Positions 8,264 to 17,598 are shown, counted from the first letter of the stretch. The stretch: DNA of 64,000 nucleotides from Brachymonas sp049977365 (GCF_049977365.1 NZ_JBNGEN010000001.1:1-64000); one strand, 5' to 3'. Numbers and translations are program-made. The notes: generated from the sequence alone by a model not told the origin.

Positions 8264-9826
8264 GTGAGTCTTTTCAAATCCGCCTCCCTCGTTTCCCTGT
8301 TGACGCTGGCATCCCGCATCGCGGGTCTGGTGCGTGAGCTGCTGATTGCTTCGGCCTTCGGGGCGAGCATGTACACCGATGCGTTCAACGTGGCGTTTCG
8401 CATCCCCAACCTGTTTCGGCGCCTTTTTGCCGAAGGGGCCTTCAGCCAGGCCTTCGTGCCGGTGCTGGCCGCTTCCCGCGAGCAGGAGGGCGACGCGGCC
8501 ACCCATCGCATGATCGACCATGTGAGCACGGTCCTGTTCTGGGTGCTGCTGGTTTTCTGCATCCTGGGGGTGCTCGGGGCGCCGGTGCTGGTCTGGGCCA
8601 TGGCCAGCGGACTGGAGCAGCGCCCAGAAGGGTTCCACGCCGCAGTGGTCATGACGCGCTGGATCTTTCCCTATATCGGCTTCATGTCGCTCGTGGCTCT
8701 CGCGGCCGGGGTGCTCAACACCTGGAAGCACTATGCCGTGCCGGCGGCCACGCCCGTACTGCTCAATGTGGCCATGATTGCCTCGGCCTGGTGGGGGGCG
8801 CCGTGGTTTGCGCGCATGGGCATCCATCCGGTGTATGCGCTGTGCATGGGGGTTATGGTCGGCGGGGTGCTGCAGCTGGTGACGCAGCTCGTGGCACTCA
8901 AGCGACTCGGAATGTTTCCCCGCATCGGGGCCAGTGTGGCGAGCCTGCGGGTGTCGCTGGCCGATCCGCACACCCGACGCATTGGCAGGCTCATGCTGCC
9001 TGCCATCCTGGGGGTGAGCGTGGCGCAGATTTCCCTGCTCATCAACACACAGATTGCCTCCCATCTTGCACCGGGCAGCGTGAGCTGGCTCAGCTATGCG
9101 GATCGCCTGATGGAGTTCCCCACGGCGCTGCTGGGGGTAGCGCTGGGCGTGGTGCTGATGCCGCAGCTGGCCCGTGCCAAGGCCTCCAACGATGCGGCCG
9201 CCTATTCCTCTATGCTCGATTGGGGGCTGCGACTCGTGGTGCTGCTGTCGGTGCCCTGTGCGGCGGCGCTGCTGGCGTTCTCGATGCCGCTCGTGAGCGT
9301 GCTCTACCACTACGGGGCCTTCAAGGTGTCCGACGTGCAGCAGACCACGCTGGCCCTGATGGGCTATGGCTCCGGGCTGGTGGGGCTTGTGGCCATCAAG
9401 GTGCTGGCCCCTGCCTACTATGCACGGCAGGACATCAAGACGCCCGTGAAGATCGCCATAGGGGTGCTCGTGGCGACACAGCTCATGAATCTCGTGTTCG
9501 TGCCGCGCCTGCAGGTGGGGGGGCTGTCCCTGTCGATCGGTCTGGCGGCCATGGGCAATGCCGGTATGCTGCTGGCGGGGTTGCTGCGCCGCGGTAGCTA
9601 TCAGCCTGCACGCGGGTGGCTGCGCTTTGCCCTGCAGGTGCTGGCGGCTACGCTGCTGATGCTGGCGTTCCTGCTGTGGGCCGATGAGCAGCTCGCTTGG
9701 CTCGCAGGCATGAATCGCCTGCACCGCATCGTGCAGTTCACATGGGTGATCGCGGTGGCGGCCGTGCTCTATTTCGGCGCGCTGGCGGTTGGAGGGTTCA
9801 GGGTCCGTACGCTGTTGCGGCGCTGA
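8264..9826 (+). CDS. murJ: lipid II flippase MurJ (MviN)
   Basis: 520 residues with about 14 hydrophobic segments. MurJ moves lipid II across the inner membrane for peptidoglycan synthesis. The family start is evident: (V)SLFKSASLVSLLTLASRIAGLVRE, then SAFGASMYTDAFNVAFRIPNLFRRLFAEGAFSQAFVPVL. I chose GTG 8264 because the family N-terminus begins there; the open frame continues upstream to 8162 without homology. The upstream neighbour rpsT is divergent. It ends at a terminator shared with convergent purM. Confidence 0.95.
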   Translation: MSLFKSASLVSLLTLASRIAGLVRELLIASAFGASMYTDAFNVAFRIPNLFRRLFAEGAFSQAFVPVLAASREQEGDAATHRMIDHVSTVLFWVLLVFCILGVLGAPVLVWAMASGLEQRPEGFHAAVVMTRWIFPYIGFMSLVALAAGVLNTWKHYAVPAATPVLLNVAMIASAWWGAPWFARMGIHPVYALCMGVMVGGVLQLVTQLVALKRLGMFPRIGASVASLRVSLADPHTRRIGRLMLPAILGVSVAQISLLINTQIASHLAPGSVSWLSYADRLMEFPTALLGVALGVVLMPQLARAKASNDAAAYSSMLDWGLRLVVLLSVPCAAALLAFSMPLVSVLYHYGAFKVSDVQQTTLALMGYGSGLVGLVAIKVLAPAYYARQDIKTPVKIAIGVLVATQLMNLVFVPRLQVGGLSLSIGLAAMGNAGMLLAGLLRRGSYQPARGWLRFALQVLAATLLMLAFLLWADEQLAWLAGMNRLHRIVQFTWVIAVAAVLYFGALAVGGFRVRTLLRR

Positions 9827-9980
9827 CAGGCAGTGCCGTGCTGCAGCCGAATGAAGAAGGTTGCAGCATCACCAGGCGCACGGGCCACGCATGCCCCCGC
9901 ATGAGAGGGGCATGAGCAGGCATCTCACCCCTCTTCCGTGGGGAACAGGGCACAGGATGGCAGCAGGGCACTTTTCCATA

Positions 9981-10016
9981 AAAAAAGCCGTGCTTCTCAT
10001 GGAGCACGGCTTTTTG
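9981..10016. terminator. bidirectional terminator between murJ and purM
   Basis: A near-perfect stem of about 13 bp (9982-9994 with 10003-10015) has a core of GCCGTGCT/AGCACGGC, with A tracts on the left and T tracts on the right, so it can stop transcription from both convergent genes. Confidence 0.88.
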
Positions 10017-10062
10017 CCTTGCAGGGAGTAGACGCTGGTGCGCGCGAGGCGCACCGGGAACA

Positions 10063-11115
10063 TCAGGCTACCGTCACCTGCGGTGCATCGTCGGTGCGAG
10101 CGGTGATTTCGCCGATGGCGTAGACCGTTTCCCCCTGTTCGCGCAGCGCATCCGCCACGGCGCTGGCCTGGGTTGCATCGACCACCACGACCATGCCGAT
10201 GCCGTTGTTGAAGGTGCGGTTCATTTCGATGTCGTCAATGCCGGCCGTGCCCTGCAGCCAGGCGAACAGTTCGGTGCGGGGCCAGGAGCCTTGCTGCAGT
10301 GCGGCGCCGGTACCTGCCGGCAGGACGCGCGGAATGTTTTCGAGCAGGCCGCCGCCGGTGATGTGGGCCAGAGCCTTGATCGCAGGGGCATGGTCCTGAC
10401 CGTTGAAGCGTGCGAGTGCCGCCAGCACGCTCTTCACGTACAGGCGGGTGGGGCGCATGATGGCGTCCCGGAAAGGCATGCCGTCGAGCGTGGCAGGCAG
10501 ACTGGAACCGGCGCGCTCGATGCATTTGCGCACCAGGCTGAAGCCATTGCTGTGCACACCGTGGCTGGCGAGACCCAGCACGACGTCACCGGGGCGCACG
10601 TCGCGACCGGTGAGGATGCGGCTCTTTTCGACTGCACCGACGGCGAAGCCGGCAAGGTCGTATTCGCCGTCGGGATACATGCCGGGCATTTCGGCCGTCT
10701 CTCCGCCGATGAGGGCACATCCGCTTTCTTCGCAGCCGCGGGCGATGCCGCCCACCACGGCAGCCGCGGTGTCCACGTCAAGGTGGCCGCAGGCAAAGTA
10801 GTCCAGGAAGAAGAGAGGCTCGGCACCCTGCACCAGCACGTCGTTCACGCTCATGGCCACAAGGTCGATGCCGACGCTGTCGTGCATGTTCCACTCGAAG
10901 GCCAGACGCAGCTTGGTGCCCACACCGTCCGTGCCGGAAACCAGCACGGGCTCGCTGTACCGCTTGGGGATCTCGAAGAGTGCGCCAAAGCCGCCGATGC
11001 CGGCCAGCACCCCCTCGCGCATGGTCTTCTTGGCCAGGGGCTTGATGCGTTCGACGAGAGCGTCGCCTGCGTCGATGTCAACGCCGGCGTCTTTGTAGGA
11101 AATGGGGGTCTGCAT
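10063..11115 (-). CDS. purM: phosphoribosylformylglycinamidine cyclo-ligase (AIR synthetase)
   Basis: 350 residues. PurM closes the imidazole ring in purine synthesis, converting FGAM and ATP to AIR. Recognisable blocks are ISYKDAGVDIDAGDALV, GFGALFE, SGTDGVGTKLRLA, IGIDLVAMSVNDVLVQGAEPLFFLDY, GGETAEMPGMY, and the C-terminal THITGGGLLENIPRVLP and NRTFNNGIGMVVVV. I chose ATG 11115 (MQTPISYKDAG) over an upstream in-frame start at 11151. It is divergent from the permease gene at 11242, conserved synteny in Burkholderiales. Confidence 0.97.
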   Translation of the reverse strand: MQTPISYKDAGVDIDAGDALVERIKPLAKKTMREGVLAGIGGFGALFEIPKRYSEPVLVSGTDGVGTKLRLAFEWNMHDSVGIDLVAMSVNDVLVQGAEPLFFLDYFACGHLDVDTAAAVVGGIARGCEESGCALIGGETAEMPGMYPDGEYDLAGFAVGAVEKSRILTGRDVRPGDVVLGLASHGVHSNGFSLVRKCIERAGSSLPATLDGMPFRDAIMRPTRLYVKSVLAALARFNGQDHAPAIKALAHITGGGLLENIPRVLPAGTGAALQQGSWPRTELFAWLQGTAGIDDIEMNRTFNNGIGMVVVVDATQASAVADALREQGETVYAIGEITARTDDAPQVTVA

Positions 11116-11241
11116 GGGAGTGAAAGGGGAAAGGCGCGATGGAGGTTGCACTGTACGAAAAATGTTGCAACTGGGCCGAGGCGCCGGCCCCGTCTTTATT
11201 GGACAATTCCCGTATTGTAAATAGCTTCAACCGGCTCTCCC

Positions 11242-12318
11242 ATGGAATTTACCGACTACCAGAAGCGCGTGGCTGCATGGCTGGTCATTGCCTGCGTGTT
11301 CGTCCTCATGCTCTGGCTGCTGGGGGCTGTCCTCACGCCCTTCATCGTGGGGGCGGTCCTGGCGTATGCGCTCAATCCAGCCGTGACCCATTTCGAGGCG
11401 GCCTGCCGGGGAAGGATGCCGCGCTGGGCGGCAGTCATGCTGGTGATGACGGTCTTTCTGCTGGCCGTCACGGGCTTGGTCATGCTCATCGTGCCGGTCA
11501 TTCTCAAGGAGGCGCCCATCATGCGGCAGCAGCTCCCGATGCTGGTGGACCGCGGCGGGGCCTGGACGCAGCAGATGCTCAACCGGTTTGGCGTGCCCTT
11601 CCAGTTCAACTTCAGCTCCCTCAGGGATCTCATGCTGCGGGCCATGAGCAACGGGGACAGCTCCACCGTCGGCAGTTCGGTGTGGTCCTCCCTCAAGATC
11701 GGCGGCAGTGCGGCCCTGTCGGTGCTGGGCAACGTGATGCTCATTCCGATGGTGCTGTTCTATCTCCTGATGGACTGGAAGCGTTTTGTCTTCTTCATGT
11801 TCAAGCTCGTTCCCCGCAAGATGCGCGGGGCCGTGGAGCATTTTGCCGAGGATGCCGATGCCGTGCTGGGGCAGTATCTGCGGGGGCAGCTCATCGTCAT
11901 GCTGGTGCTGGCCCTGTACTACAGCGTGGGGCTGTCGCTGTTCGGGCTCGATCTGGCCCTGCCAGTGGGCATCTTCACCGGGCTGGCTGTCTTTGTTCCC
12001 TACCTGGGCTATGGCACAGGGCTGCTGCTGGCCTCTCTGACGGGGCTGCTGCAGATGGGGTTTGCCTCCACGGCACTCATGGTGGCTGTGGTGTACGGTG
12101 TGGGGCAGGTGCTGGAGAGCTTCTATCTGACCCCTCGCCTGGTGGGGGAGCGCATCGGGCTGCATCCGCTTGTGGTGATCTTTGCGCTGATGGCCTTCGG
12201 GCAGCTCTTCGGGTTCGTGGGGGTGCTGGTGGCGCTGCCGTGCAGTGCCGTGCTGCTGGTGGCAGTGCGCCGCCTGCGCGAGCAGTATTTTCGCAGTGAT
12301 CTCTACAATCACGACTGA
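11242..12318 (+). CDS. AI-2E (PerM/TqsA) family permease
   Basis: 358 residues with about eight membrane segments and the central amphipathic region typical of the AI-2E transporter family (PF01594). The C-terminal signature is present: FVPYLGYGTG, LESFYLTPRLVGERIGLHPLVVIFALMAFGQLFGFVGVLVALP. Members are linked to export of small molecules or Na+(Li+)/H+ antiport; the substrate here is unknown. It is the first gene of the run leading to hda, HAD hydrolase, pcnB and folK. The gene is followed by a 99-bp gap, so hda may have its own promoter. Confidence 0.9.
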   Translation: MEFTDYQKRVAAWLVIACVFVLMLWLLGAVLTPFIVGAVLAYALNPAVTHFEAACRGRMPRWAAVMLVMTVFLLAVTGLVMLIVPVILKEAPIMRQQLPMLVDRGGAWTQQMLNRFGVPFQFNFSSLRDLMLRAMSNGDSSTVGSSVWSSLKIGGSAALSVLGNVMLIPMVLFYLLMDWKRFVFFMFKLVPRKMRGAVEHFAEDADAVLGQYLRGQLIVMLVLALYYSVGLSLFGLDLALPVGIFTGLAVFVPYLGYGTGLLLASLTGLLQMGFASTALMVAVVYGVGQVLESFYLTPRLVGERIGLHPLVVIFALMAFGQLFGFVGVLVALPCSAVLLVAVRRLREQYFRSDLYNHD

Positions 12319-12390
12319 CCGGAGGAGGTGCTGCGACCGATCTTTGAGCAGTATGGCGAGTGGACAGACAGGGGAGGTGCGGGCAGACCC

Positions 12391-12400
12391 TCTAAAATAG
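12391..12400 (+). promoter_or_regulatory. candidate -10 element ahead of hda
   Basis: TAAAAT at 12393-12398 lies 19 bases before the chosen hda start. No convincing -35 is seen at 16-18 bases upstream. Confidence 0.35.
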
Positions 12401-12417
12401 CGGCCGTGCAAGCATCC

Positions 12418-13113
12418 ATGAAACAGATTCCTCTCGACATCGGCCTCGTGCCGCGCCCCCGGCTCGATACCTGGGTAGCCGGTTCCAATGCGCAGGTCCT
12501 GGCCCATGTGCAGCAGCTCGTCACGCATCCCCTGGCCACGGCGGCACCCACCTACATCTGGGGCGATGAGGGGAGCGGCAAGACCCACCTGCTGCTCGGT
12601 GCACTGCAGGAGCTGCAGGAGCAGGGTCTGACGGCAGGCTGGCTCGATGCGGACACCATCTGCAGCGGCTATGTGCGCGAATTCGATCCGCGGTGGAGTG
12701 CCGTCTTCATGGATGACGTGGATCTCTACAACGACGAACAGCAGCACACGGCCTTCAACTGGTTCATCAACGCCATGGCGCCACTGCAGGGCGAGCCGCG
12801 CTGGGTGCTGGCCGCTGGCAGCCTGCCCGTGACCGATCTGCCCCTGCGCGAGGATCTTCGCACCCGTCTGGGCTGGGGGCAGGTCTACGCCCTGCAACCC
12901 CTGGGCGACGACGATGTGCGCGCCGCGCTGCGCAGGGCCGCTGCCGAACGCGGCATCGTGCTCAGTGACGAGGTGCTGCACTTCATGCTCAAGCGTTTCT
13001 CGCGCGACCTGGGCAGCCTCAACGAGCTGTTGGGCATGCTCGACGGCTACTCGCTCGAAACGCGCCGCAACATCACCATTCCCCTGCTCAAGCAAATGCT
13101 GCACGAAACATGA
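12418..13113 (+). CDS. hda: DnaA-related regulatory inactivation protein Hda
   Basis: 231 residues, an AAA+ protein related to DnaA domains III-IV but lacking the DNA-binding domain. The N-terminus MKQIPLDIGL resembles the clamp-binding motif (Q-[L/P]-x-L/D) through which Hda binds the beta clamp; the Hda-clamp complex stimulates DnaA-ATP hydrolysis. A degenerate Walker A (WGDEGSGKTHLL) and Walker B (AVFMDDVDLY) are visible. I chose ATG 12418; GTG 12406 and an upstream start at 12328 lack support. The stop overlaps the next start by 4 bases. Confidence 0.9.
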   Translation: MKQIPLDIGLVPRPRLDTWVAGSNAQVLAHVQQLVTHPLATAAPTYIWGDEGSGKTHLLLGALQELQEQGLTAGWLDADTICSGYVREFDPRWSAVFMDDVDLYNDEQQHTAFNWFINAMAPLQGEPRWVLAAGSLPVTDLPLREDLRTRLGWGQVYALQPLGDDDVRAALRRAAAERGIVLSDEVLHFMLKRFSRDLGSLNELLGMLDGYSLETRRNITIPLLKQMLHET

Positions 13114-13787
13114 ACATTGCCCTGTTTGACCTCGACCATACCCTGCTGCCGATCGACTCCGACTACACCTGGGCGCGCTTCACCAACGAGATCGGATGGA
13201 CCGATCCCGAGGAATCTCTGCGCCAGAACGACATCTTCTATCAGCAGTACGTGGCCGGCACGCTCGACATGCGTGAATACGTGCGTTTCGTCACCCGGGC
13301 CGTGCGGGCCCACACCCTGCCGGAGGCCCAGGCGGCCCAGCAGCGCTATCTCGACGAGTTCATCCGTCCGCAGATCACCCGCCCGGCGCTCGACCTGCTG
13401 GCTGCGCACCGCCAGGCTGGCGACGCGCTCGTGATGATCACCGCCACCAACCGTTTCATTGCGGGCCCGATCGGCGAGGCCCTTGGGTTTGCCGATGACC
13501 ACATCATCGCCACCGAGCTGCAGCGGGACACGCGCGGCCACATTACTGGCGAGATCGACGGGGAACCCAATCTCCGAGAGGGAAAGGTGCACAATTTCGG
13601 TCTCTGGCTTGCGCGCCGCAATCTGGCTTCGGAACAGGTAAGGGTGACCTTCTATTCCGATTCGATGAACGATCTCCCGCTGCTCGAACGGGCGGCCGTG
13701 CCGGTGGCCACCAACCCCGACGACCGCCTGCGTGTCCATGCCACCCGCGAGGGCTGGCGCATTCTGGATCTCTTTCCCACCCACTGA
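13110..13787 (+). CDS. HAD-IB family phosphatase (SerB-like)
   Basis: 225 residues. HAD motif I is NIALFDLDHTLLP (Asp nucleophile and Asp+2), motif II the Thr in MITATN, and motif III/IV FYSDSMNDLPLLE. It belongs to the subfamily IB hydrolases that include phosphoserine phosphatase; in Burkholderiales this hda-linked gene is annotated as a general HAD hydrolase with unknown substrate. The start ATG overlaps the hda stop (ATGA), implying translational coupling, and its TGA is 1 base from the pcnB ATG. Confidence 0.92.
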   Translation: MNIALFDLDHTLLPIDSDYTWARFTNEIGWTDPEESLRQNDIFYQQYVAGTLDMREYVRFVTRAVRAHTLPEAQAAQQRYLDEFIRPQITRPALDLLAAHRQAGDALVMITATNRFIAGPIGEALGFADDHIIATELQRDTRGHITGEIDGEPNLREGKVHNFGLWLARRNLASEQVRVTFYSDSMNDLPLLERAAVPVATNPDDRLRVHATREGWRILDLFPTH

Positions 13788-13788
13788 C

Positions 13789-15609
13789 ATGATCAAGAAC
13801 CTCTTTCACAAGCTGCTGGGCAAGCCGGCTGCGGAAAAAAGGCGCCGTCCCTCGTTCGGCAAGCGGGTGGAGGTGCCGGCCAGCATTCATCACATCGATC
13901 CCGCGCTGGTCGACGACCGGGCCAAGGATGTGGTGCAGACCCTGCGCAGAGCCGGTTTCGATGCCTACATCGTCGGCGGAGCGGTGCGCGACCTGCTCGT
14001 GGGGCTCAAGCCCAAGGATTTCGATGTGGCAACCAATGCCACCCCCGAGGAGGTCAAGCGTCTGTTCCGGCGCGCCTTCATCATCGGGCGGCGCTTCCGG
14101 ATCGTGCACGTGGTGTACGGACGGGGGCGCGAGCACGAGGTCATCGAGGTGTCCACCTTCCGTGCCTATCTCGATGCCGCCGATGCGGCCCATGTGAACG
14201 GCAACGAAAAGACCAGCCGGCGTGCCCTCGAAGGTGTCGAGCATGCTGTGGACGCCTCCGGCCGGCTCCTGCGCGACAACGTGTGGGGCCCGCAGGAGGA
14301 AGATGCCGCCCGGCGCGACTTCACCATCAACGCCATGTACTACGACCCCGAGAGCGAGATCGTGGTCGACTATCACAAGGGCATGGCCGATGTGCAGAAG
14401 CGCGTCATCCGCATGATCGGCGAGCCTGCGCTGCGCTATCACGAGGATCCGGTGCGCATCATCCGGGCCATCCGCTTCGCTGCCAAACTCAGCCCCCTGG
14501 GCTTCAAGGCAGACAAGGCTACCGTGGCTCCCCTGCGTGACTGCCTGCCGCTCCTGACCCATGTGCCGCAGAGTCGCATGTTCGACGAGATGCTCAAGCT
14601 GCTGCAGACCGGACACGCCATGGCCACGGTCGAGCTGCTGGCGCGTCTCGGCTTTGCCGATGCCATCTATCCGCTGCTGGGGCTGGCCGTGGATCGAGCC
14701 AGCGATCCCTTTGTGCGCGGAGCCCTGCAAGATACCGACCGCCGCGTCGGAGAGGGCAAGCCCGTGGCCCCGAGCTTCCTGCTCGCCTGCCTGTTGTGGC
14801 AGGACGTGCGCGAAGCCTGGCAACGGCAGGTGCATGCACACAAGCCCGCATTCGTTGCGCTGCAGGATGCCATCGACGAAGTGTTCGAGGCCCGCATCGG
14901 CGATGTGTCCGGGCGGGGCAAGCTGGCCGCCGACATGCGCGAAATCTGGATGATGCAGCCCCGATTCGACAAGCGCACCGGCAACGGGCCCTACAGCCTC
15001 GTGGCACAGCTGCGTTTCCGGGCAGGTTTCGACTTCTTCCGTCTGCGTGCATCGGTGGGAGAGGTGACCGACGAACTGGCCGACTGGTGGCAGACCTTCA
15101 GTACCGCCAACGATGCCGTGCGTGACGATCTGCTTGCAGAGGCCCGCGAGCAGCAGCGCCAGCAGCAGAAACAGGCCCGTCAGGCCACCACTGGCAAGGT
15201 CAAACCCACCGGCAAGGTGCATCGCGTGTCCGGCGCATCGCTGTCCACAGCGTCTGAGGAATCGGTGGAGGCCGAAGCCTCCGCTCAGGGCCAGGCGGAA
15301 ACCCTTCACGGCGAGCCCGGCAGCACCCCTGCGCGCAAGCGCCGCAAGCGGCATCGCAAGGGCACCGCTGCCGGGATCGATGCTCCGTCGGCGGCAGACA
15401 TGGGGGCAGCGGAACCGTCTGCTTCATCGTCCATCGGGACCCCATCGACACAGCCGGGAATGGCGGTATCGCAAGAGGCCGCCTCTGCCTCCGCAGCAGA
15501 GGGCGATGACGAACGCGACCTGGCCGCAGCACCGCCCAAGCGGCGCCGGCGTCGCAAGCCTGCAGCATCTGCAGAAGGGGATGCCCCCCGGCAGGCAGCC
15601 GATGAGTGA
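13789..15609 (+). CDS. pcnB: poly(A) polymerase I
   Basis: 606 residues. PcnB adds 3' poly(A) tails that speed RNA decay. The nucleotidyltransferase core shows YIVGGAVRDLLVG (60-72) with the catalytic pair in KDFDVAT (Asp77, Asp79), the GRRFRIVHVV block, RRDFTINAMYYD, and RYHEDPVRIIRAIRFAAKL. The rest to about residue 455 is the C-terminal helical domain. The final ~130 residues are a low-complexity Lys/Arg/Ala/Gln tail with several RKRRKR-like and KRRRRR-like clusters, longer than usual and probably RNA-binding or disordered. It follows the HAD gene with a 1-base gap and overlaps folK by 8 bases. Confidence 0.96.
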   Translation: MIKNLFHKLLGKPAAEKRRRPSFGKRVEVPASIHHIDPALVDDRAKDVVQTLRRAGFDAYIVGGAVRDLLVGLKPKDFDVATNATPEEVKRLFRRAFIIGRRFRIVHVVYGRGREHEVIEVSTFRAYLDAADAAHVNGNEKTSRRALEGVEHAVDASGRLLRDNVWGPQEEDAARRDFTINAMYYDPESEIVVDYHKGMADVQKRVIRMIGEPALRYHEDPVRIIRAIRFAAKLSPLGFKADKATVAPLRDCLPLLTHVPQSRMFDEMLKLLQTGHAMATVELLARLGFADAIYPLLGLAVDRASDPFVRGALQDTDRRVGEGKPVAPSFLLACLLWQDVREAWQRQVHAHKPAFVALQDAIDEVFEARIGDVSGRGKLAADMREIWMMQPRFDKRTGNGPYSLVAQLRFRAGFDFFRLRASVGEVTDELADWWQTFSTANDAVRDDLLAEAREQQRQQQKQARQATTGKVKPTGKVHRVSGASLSTASEESVEAEASAQGQAETLHGEPGSTPARKRRKRHRKGTAAGIDAPSAADMGAAEPSASSSIGTPSTQPGMAVSQEAASASAAEGDDERDLAAAPPKRRRRRKPAASAEGDAPRQAADE

Positions 15610-16138
15610 GCCCCGAGGCAGGCAGCCTGAAGCGGCAGCCAGGTTTTCCTGCGGCAGCGCATCTCCAGAACCGACTCCCAGCATCGCCTATCTGGCACTG
15701 GGAGCCAATCTGGGAGACCCGGTCCGTGCCGTGCAGGCGGCCATGCAGGCCATAGATGCCTTGCCGTCCACGCACCTCCGGGCGGTTTCCTCGCTCTACC
15801 GCACCGCGCCCATCGAGTCGAGCGGGCCGGATTATGTCAATGCAGTGGTGGCCGTGGAAACCACGCTCTCCCCGCTGGCACTGCTCCATGCCGTGCAGGC
15901 CATCGAGAAGGCGGCAGGCCGTGAGCGGCCCTACCGCAACGCTCCCCGCACGCTCGACATCGACGTGCTGTGCCATGGCACCACCTGCCAGTGCACCCCC
16001 GAGCTGGAGCTCCCGCATCCCCGCATGATGGAGCGGGCCTTTGTGCTGGTCCCCCTGGCCGAAATCGCTCCGCACCTCGTGCCTCCCGACCGCCTGGCGG
16101 CCGTGCAGGGGCAGGGCATCGTGCGCATCGCGCACTGA
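15602..16138 (+). CDS. folK: 2-amino-4-hydroxy-6-hydroxymethyldihydropteridine pyrophosphokinase (HPPK)
   Basis: 178 residues. FolK transfers pyrophosphate from ATP to 6-hydroxymethyl-dihydropterin in folate synthesis. The family start AYLALGANLGDP appears at residue 29, then SSLYRTAPI, DYVNAVVAVET and the HPPK signature RPYRNAPRTLDIDVL, followed by LPHPRMMERAFVLVPLAEI. The first 28 residues are extra and not conserved in the family; ATG 15602 overlaps the pcnB stop and is the best available start. A pcnB-folK pair is common in beta- and gamma-proteobacteria. Confidence 0.95.
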   Translation: MSEPRGRQPEAAARFSCGSASPEPTPSIAYLALGANLGDPVRAVQAAMQAIDALPSTHLRAVSSLYRTAPIESSGPDYVNAVVAVETTLSPLALLHAVQAIEKAAGRERPYRNAPRTLDIDVLCHGTTCQCTPELELPHPRMMERAFVLVPLAEIAPHLVPPDRLAAVQGQGIVRIAH

Positions 16139-16170
16139 GACCCCCTGCGCCTGCACGTGGGTCTTTCGTT
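16138..16170 (+). terminator. probable terminator after folK
   Basis: AGACCC (16138-16143) pairs with GGGTCT (16159-16164), followed by TTTCGTTTT. The stem is short with a 15-base loop, so strength is uncertain. Confidence 0.5.
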
Positions 16171-16313
16171 TTCTGCCAGGCCATGCCCTCATTGAGCGGG
16201 AATCTGAAAGGCTGTGCCGCATGGTTGCTGCACAAAGAATGCATTTCTTTCAGAATCGGGGCAGGAACCGCCGTTTGGGCGTGTGCCGGAGATCCGGATC
16301 AGGAGAACAGGTC

Positions 16314-17210
16314 ATGAACATTCTGCTGTGCGGTGCCACGGGATTCGTGGGCCGAGCCCTCATGCGTGCCCTGCAGGCCGAAGGGCACCACGTGCTGCCC
16401 GGGGTTTCCCATGCCCGAGGTCTGCCGGACGAGGTGGTGGTCGATTACACGCGGGATCATGCTTCGGCCGTCTGGTTGCCCCGACTCGCGGGCGTCGACG
16501 CCGTCATCAATGCAGTGGGCGTCCTGCGTGATACGCCCCGCAGACCCATTCAATCCATTCATGCGCTCGCCCCCATAGCCCTGTTCGATGCCTGTGCCGA
16601 GGTGGGCGTGCAGCGTGTGGTGCAGATTTCTGCACTGGGTGTGACTCAGGGCACCAGTGACTATGCAGGCACCAAGCTGGCGGCGGATCGGCATCTGGAG
16701 CAGCTTGCCCGTCAGGGGCGACTTCAGCCCACCATCGTGCGGCCCAGTGTGGTCTTTGGTCAGGGGGGCAGCAGCACCGCCCTGTTCCTGAATCTTGCGC
16801 GTCTGCCGGTGCGCCTGCTTCCGCGTCCGGTGATCGAAGCGCGCATCCAGCCGGTCGCAGTAGGGGAGCTGGCCGAGGCTGTGGCCCATCTTCTGCGCTC
16901 CGGCGCGGCATCGCTCCCTGCATGGGTGGAGGCGGTGGGGCCGCAGCCCGTCACCATGGCCGAATTCGTCACCAGCCTGCGCCGTCAGGCGGGGCGGTCG
17001 GCGGGCTGGCAATGGCCTTTGCCGGACTGGGTGACGGAGCTCAGCGCATCGGTGGGCGATCGTATTCCCGCTTCCCCCTGGTGCCATACCAGCCTGGCCA
17101 TGCTGGCCACCGACAATGTGGCTCCACCCGGGCCGTTCGCCGCTCTTCTGGGGCGGGAAGCCACTTCCTATGACCGATTGCTGGCTTCGCCCGCCGCAGC
17201 TGCCGTCTGA
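16314..17210 (+). CDS. NAD(P)-binding epimerase-like (atypical SDR) protein
   Basis: 298 residues. A Rossmann glycine motif MNILLCGATGFVGRAL opens the protein, typical of the atypical/extended SDR (NmrA/NDUFA9-like) group. AVINAVGVLRD and VVQISALGV follow, then a partial YxxxK (YAGTKLAAD) that could be catalytic. The C-terminal half does not match a named enzyme; the substrate is unknown. The gene starts 12 bases after an AGGAG sequence. A 6+6-bp inverted repeat (AAAGAA-TGCAT-TTCTTT, 16234-16250) lies about 65 bases upstream. It converges on the ferredoxin gene. Confidence 0.85.
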   Translation: MNILLCGATGFVGRALMRALQAEGHHVLPGVSHARGLPDEVVVDYTRDHASAVWLPRLAGVDAVINAVGVLRDTPRRPIQSIHALAPIALFDACAEVGVQRVVQISALGVTQGTSDYAGTKLAADRHLEQLARQGRLQPTIVRPSVVFGQGGSSTALFLNLARLPVRLLPRPVIEARIQPVAVGELAEAVAHLLRSGAASLPAWVEAVGPQPVTMAEFVTSLRRQAGRSAGWQWPLPDWVTELSASVGDRIPASPWCHTSLAMLATDNVAPPGPFAALLGREATSYDRLLASPAAAAV

Positions 17211-17241
17211 TGCGGGACGGACGCGAACGCGATCGTTCGCT

Positions 17242-17598
17242 TCAGGAGGCACCGTCTCCGGAGGTTTCATCCCACCACAGGGGGGTCGCCTCCATGACGA
17301 GATCGGATTCCGGCACCGCCACACACGGAAGAATCCAGCCTTCGGCCTTTTCGTCTGCGCTCAGGCCCGGCCACTCCACCACGTAGCGCACACGTCCTGC
17401 ATGCAGCCTGCACAGACAGGTACGGCATACGCCGTTGCGACAGAGGCTGGGCAGCGCCACACCGGCTGCATCGGCCGACTGCAGCACCGTCTGAGATTCA
17501 GGCGCCGGGAATGTGGAGCCTTCCGGCTGCAGCACCACCCGGTGGAGCATCGACAGGGCAGAGGAGGGGGCATCAGGAAGATCGTCTGGAAGCATCAT
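17242..17598 (-). CDS. plant-type 2Fe-2S ferredoxin
   Basis: 118 residues. The cluster motif is CRNGVCRTC (Cys-x4-Cys-x2-Cys) with a fourth Cys in WILPCVAVP, the spacing of [2Fe-2S] ferredoxins of the oxygenase/reductase type. A VLQSADAAGVALPSLC segment precedes it as in the family. It should act as a soluble electron carrier; no oxygenase or reductase partner lies next to it. Start ATG 17598 and the adjacent ATG 17595 are equivalent choices. Divergent from tRNA-Pro. Confidence 0.85.
   Translation of the reverse strand: MMLPDDLPDAPSSALSMLHRVVLQPEGSTFPAPESQTVLQSADAAGVALPSLCRNGVCRTCLCRLHAGRVRYVVEWPGLSADEKAEGWILPCVAVPESDLVMEATPLWWDETSGDGAS

Noticed and set aside
16234..16250. Operator at AAAGAA-TGCAT-TTCTTT
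   Set aside because: Arms are short, A/T simple, and the gene behind it is unregulated as far as can be told; noted only in the gene entry.
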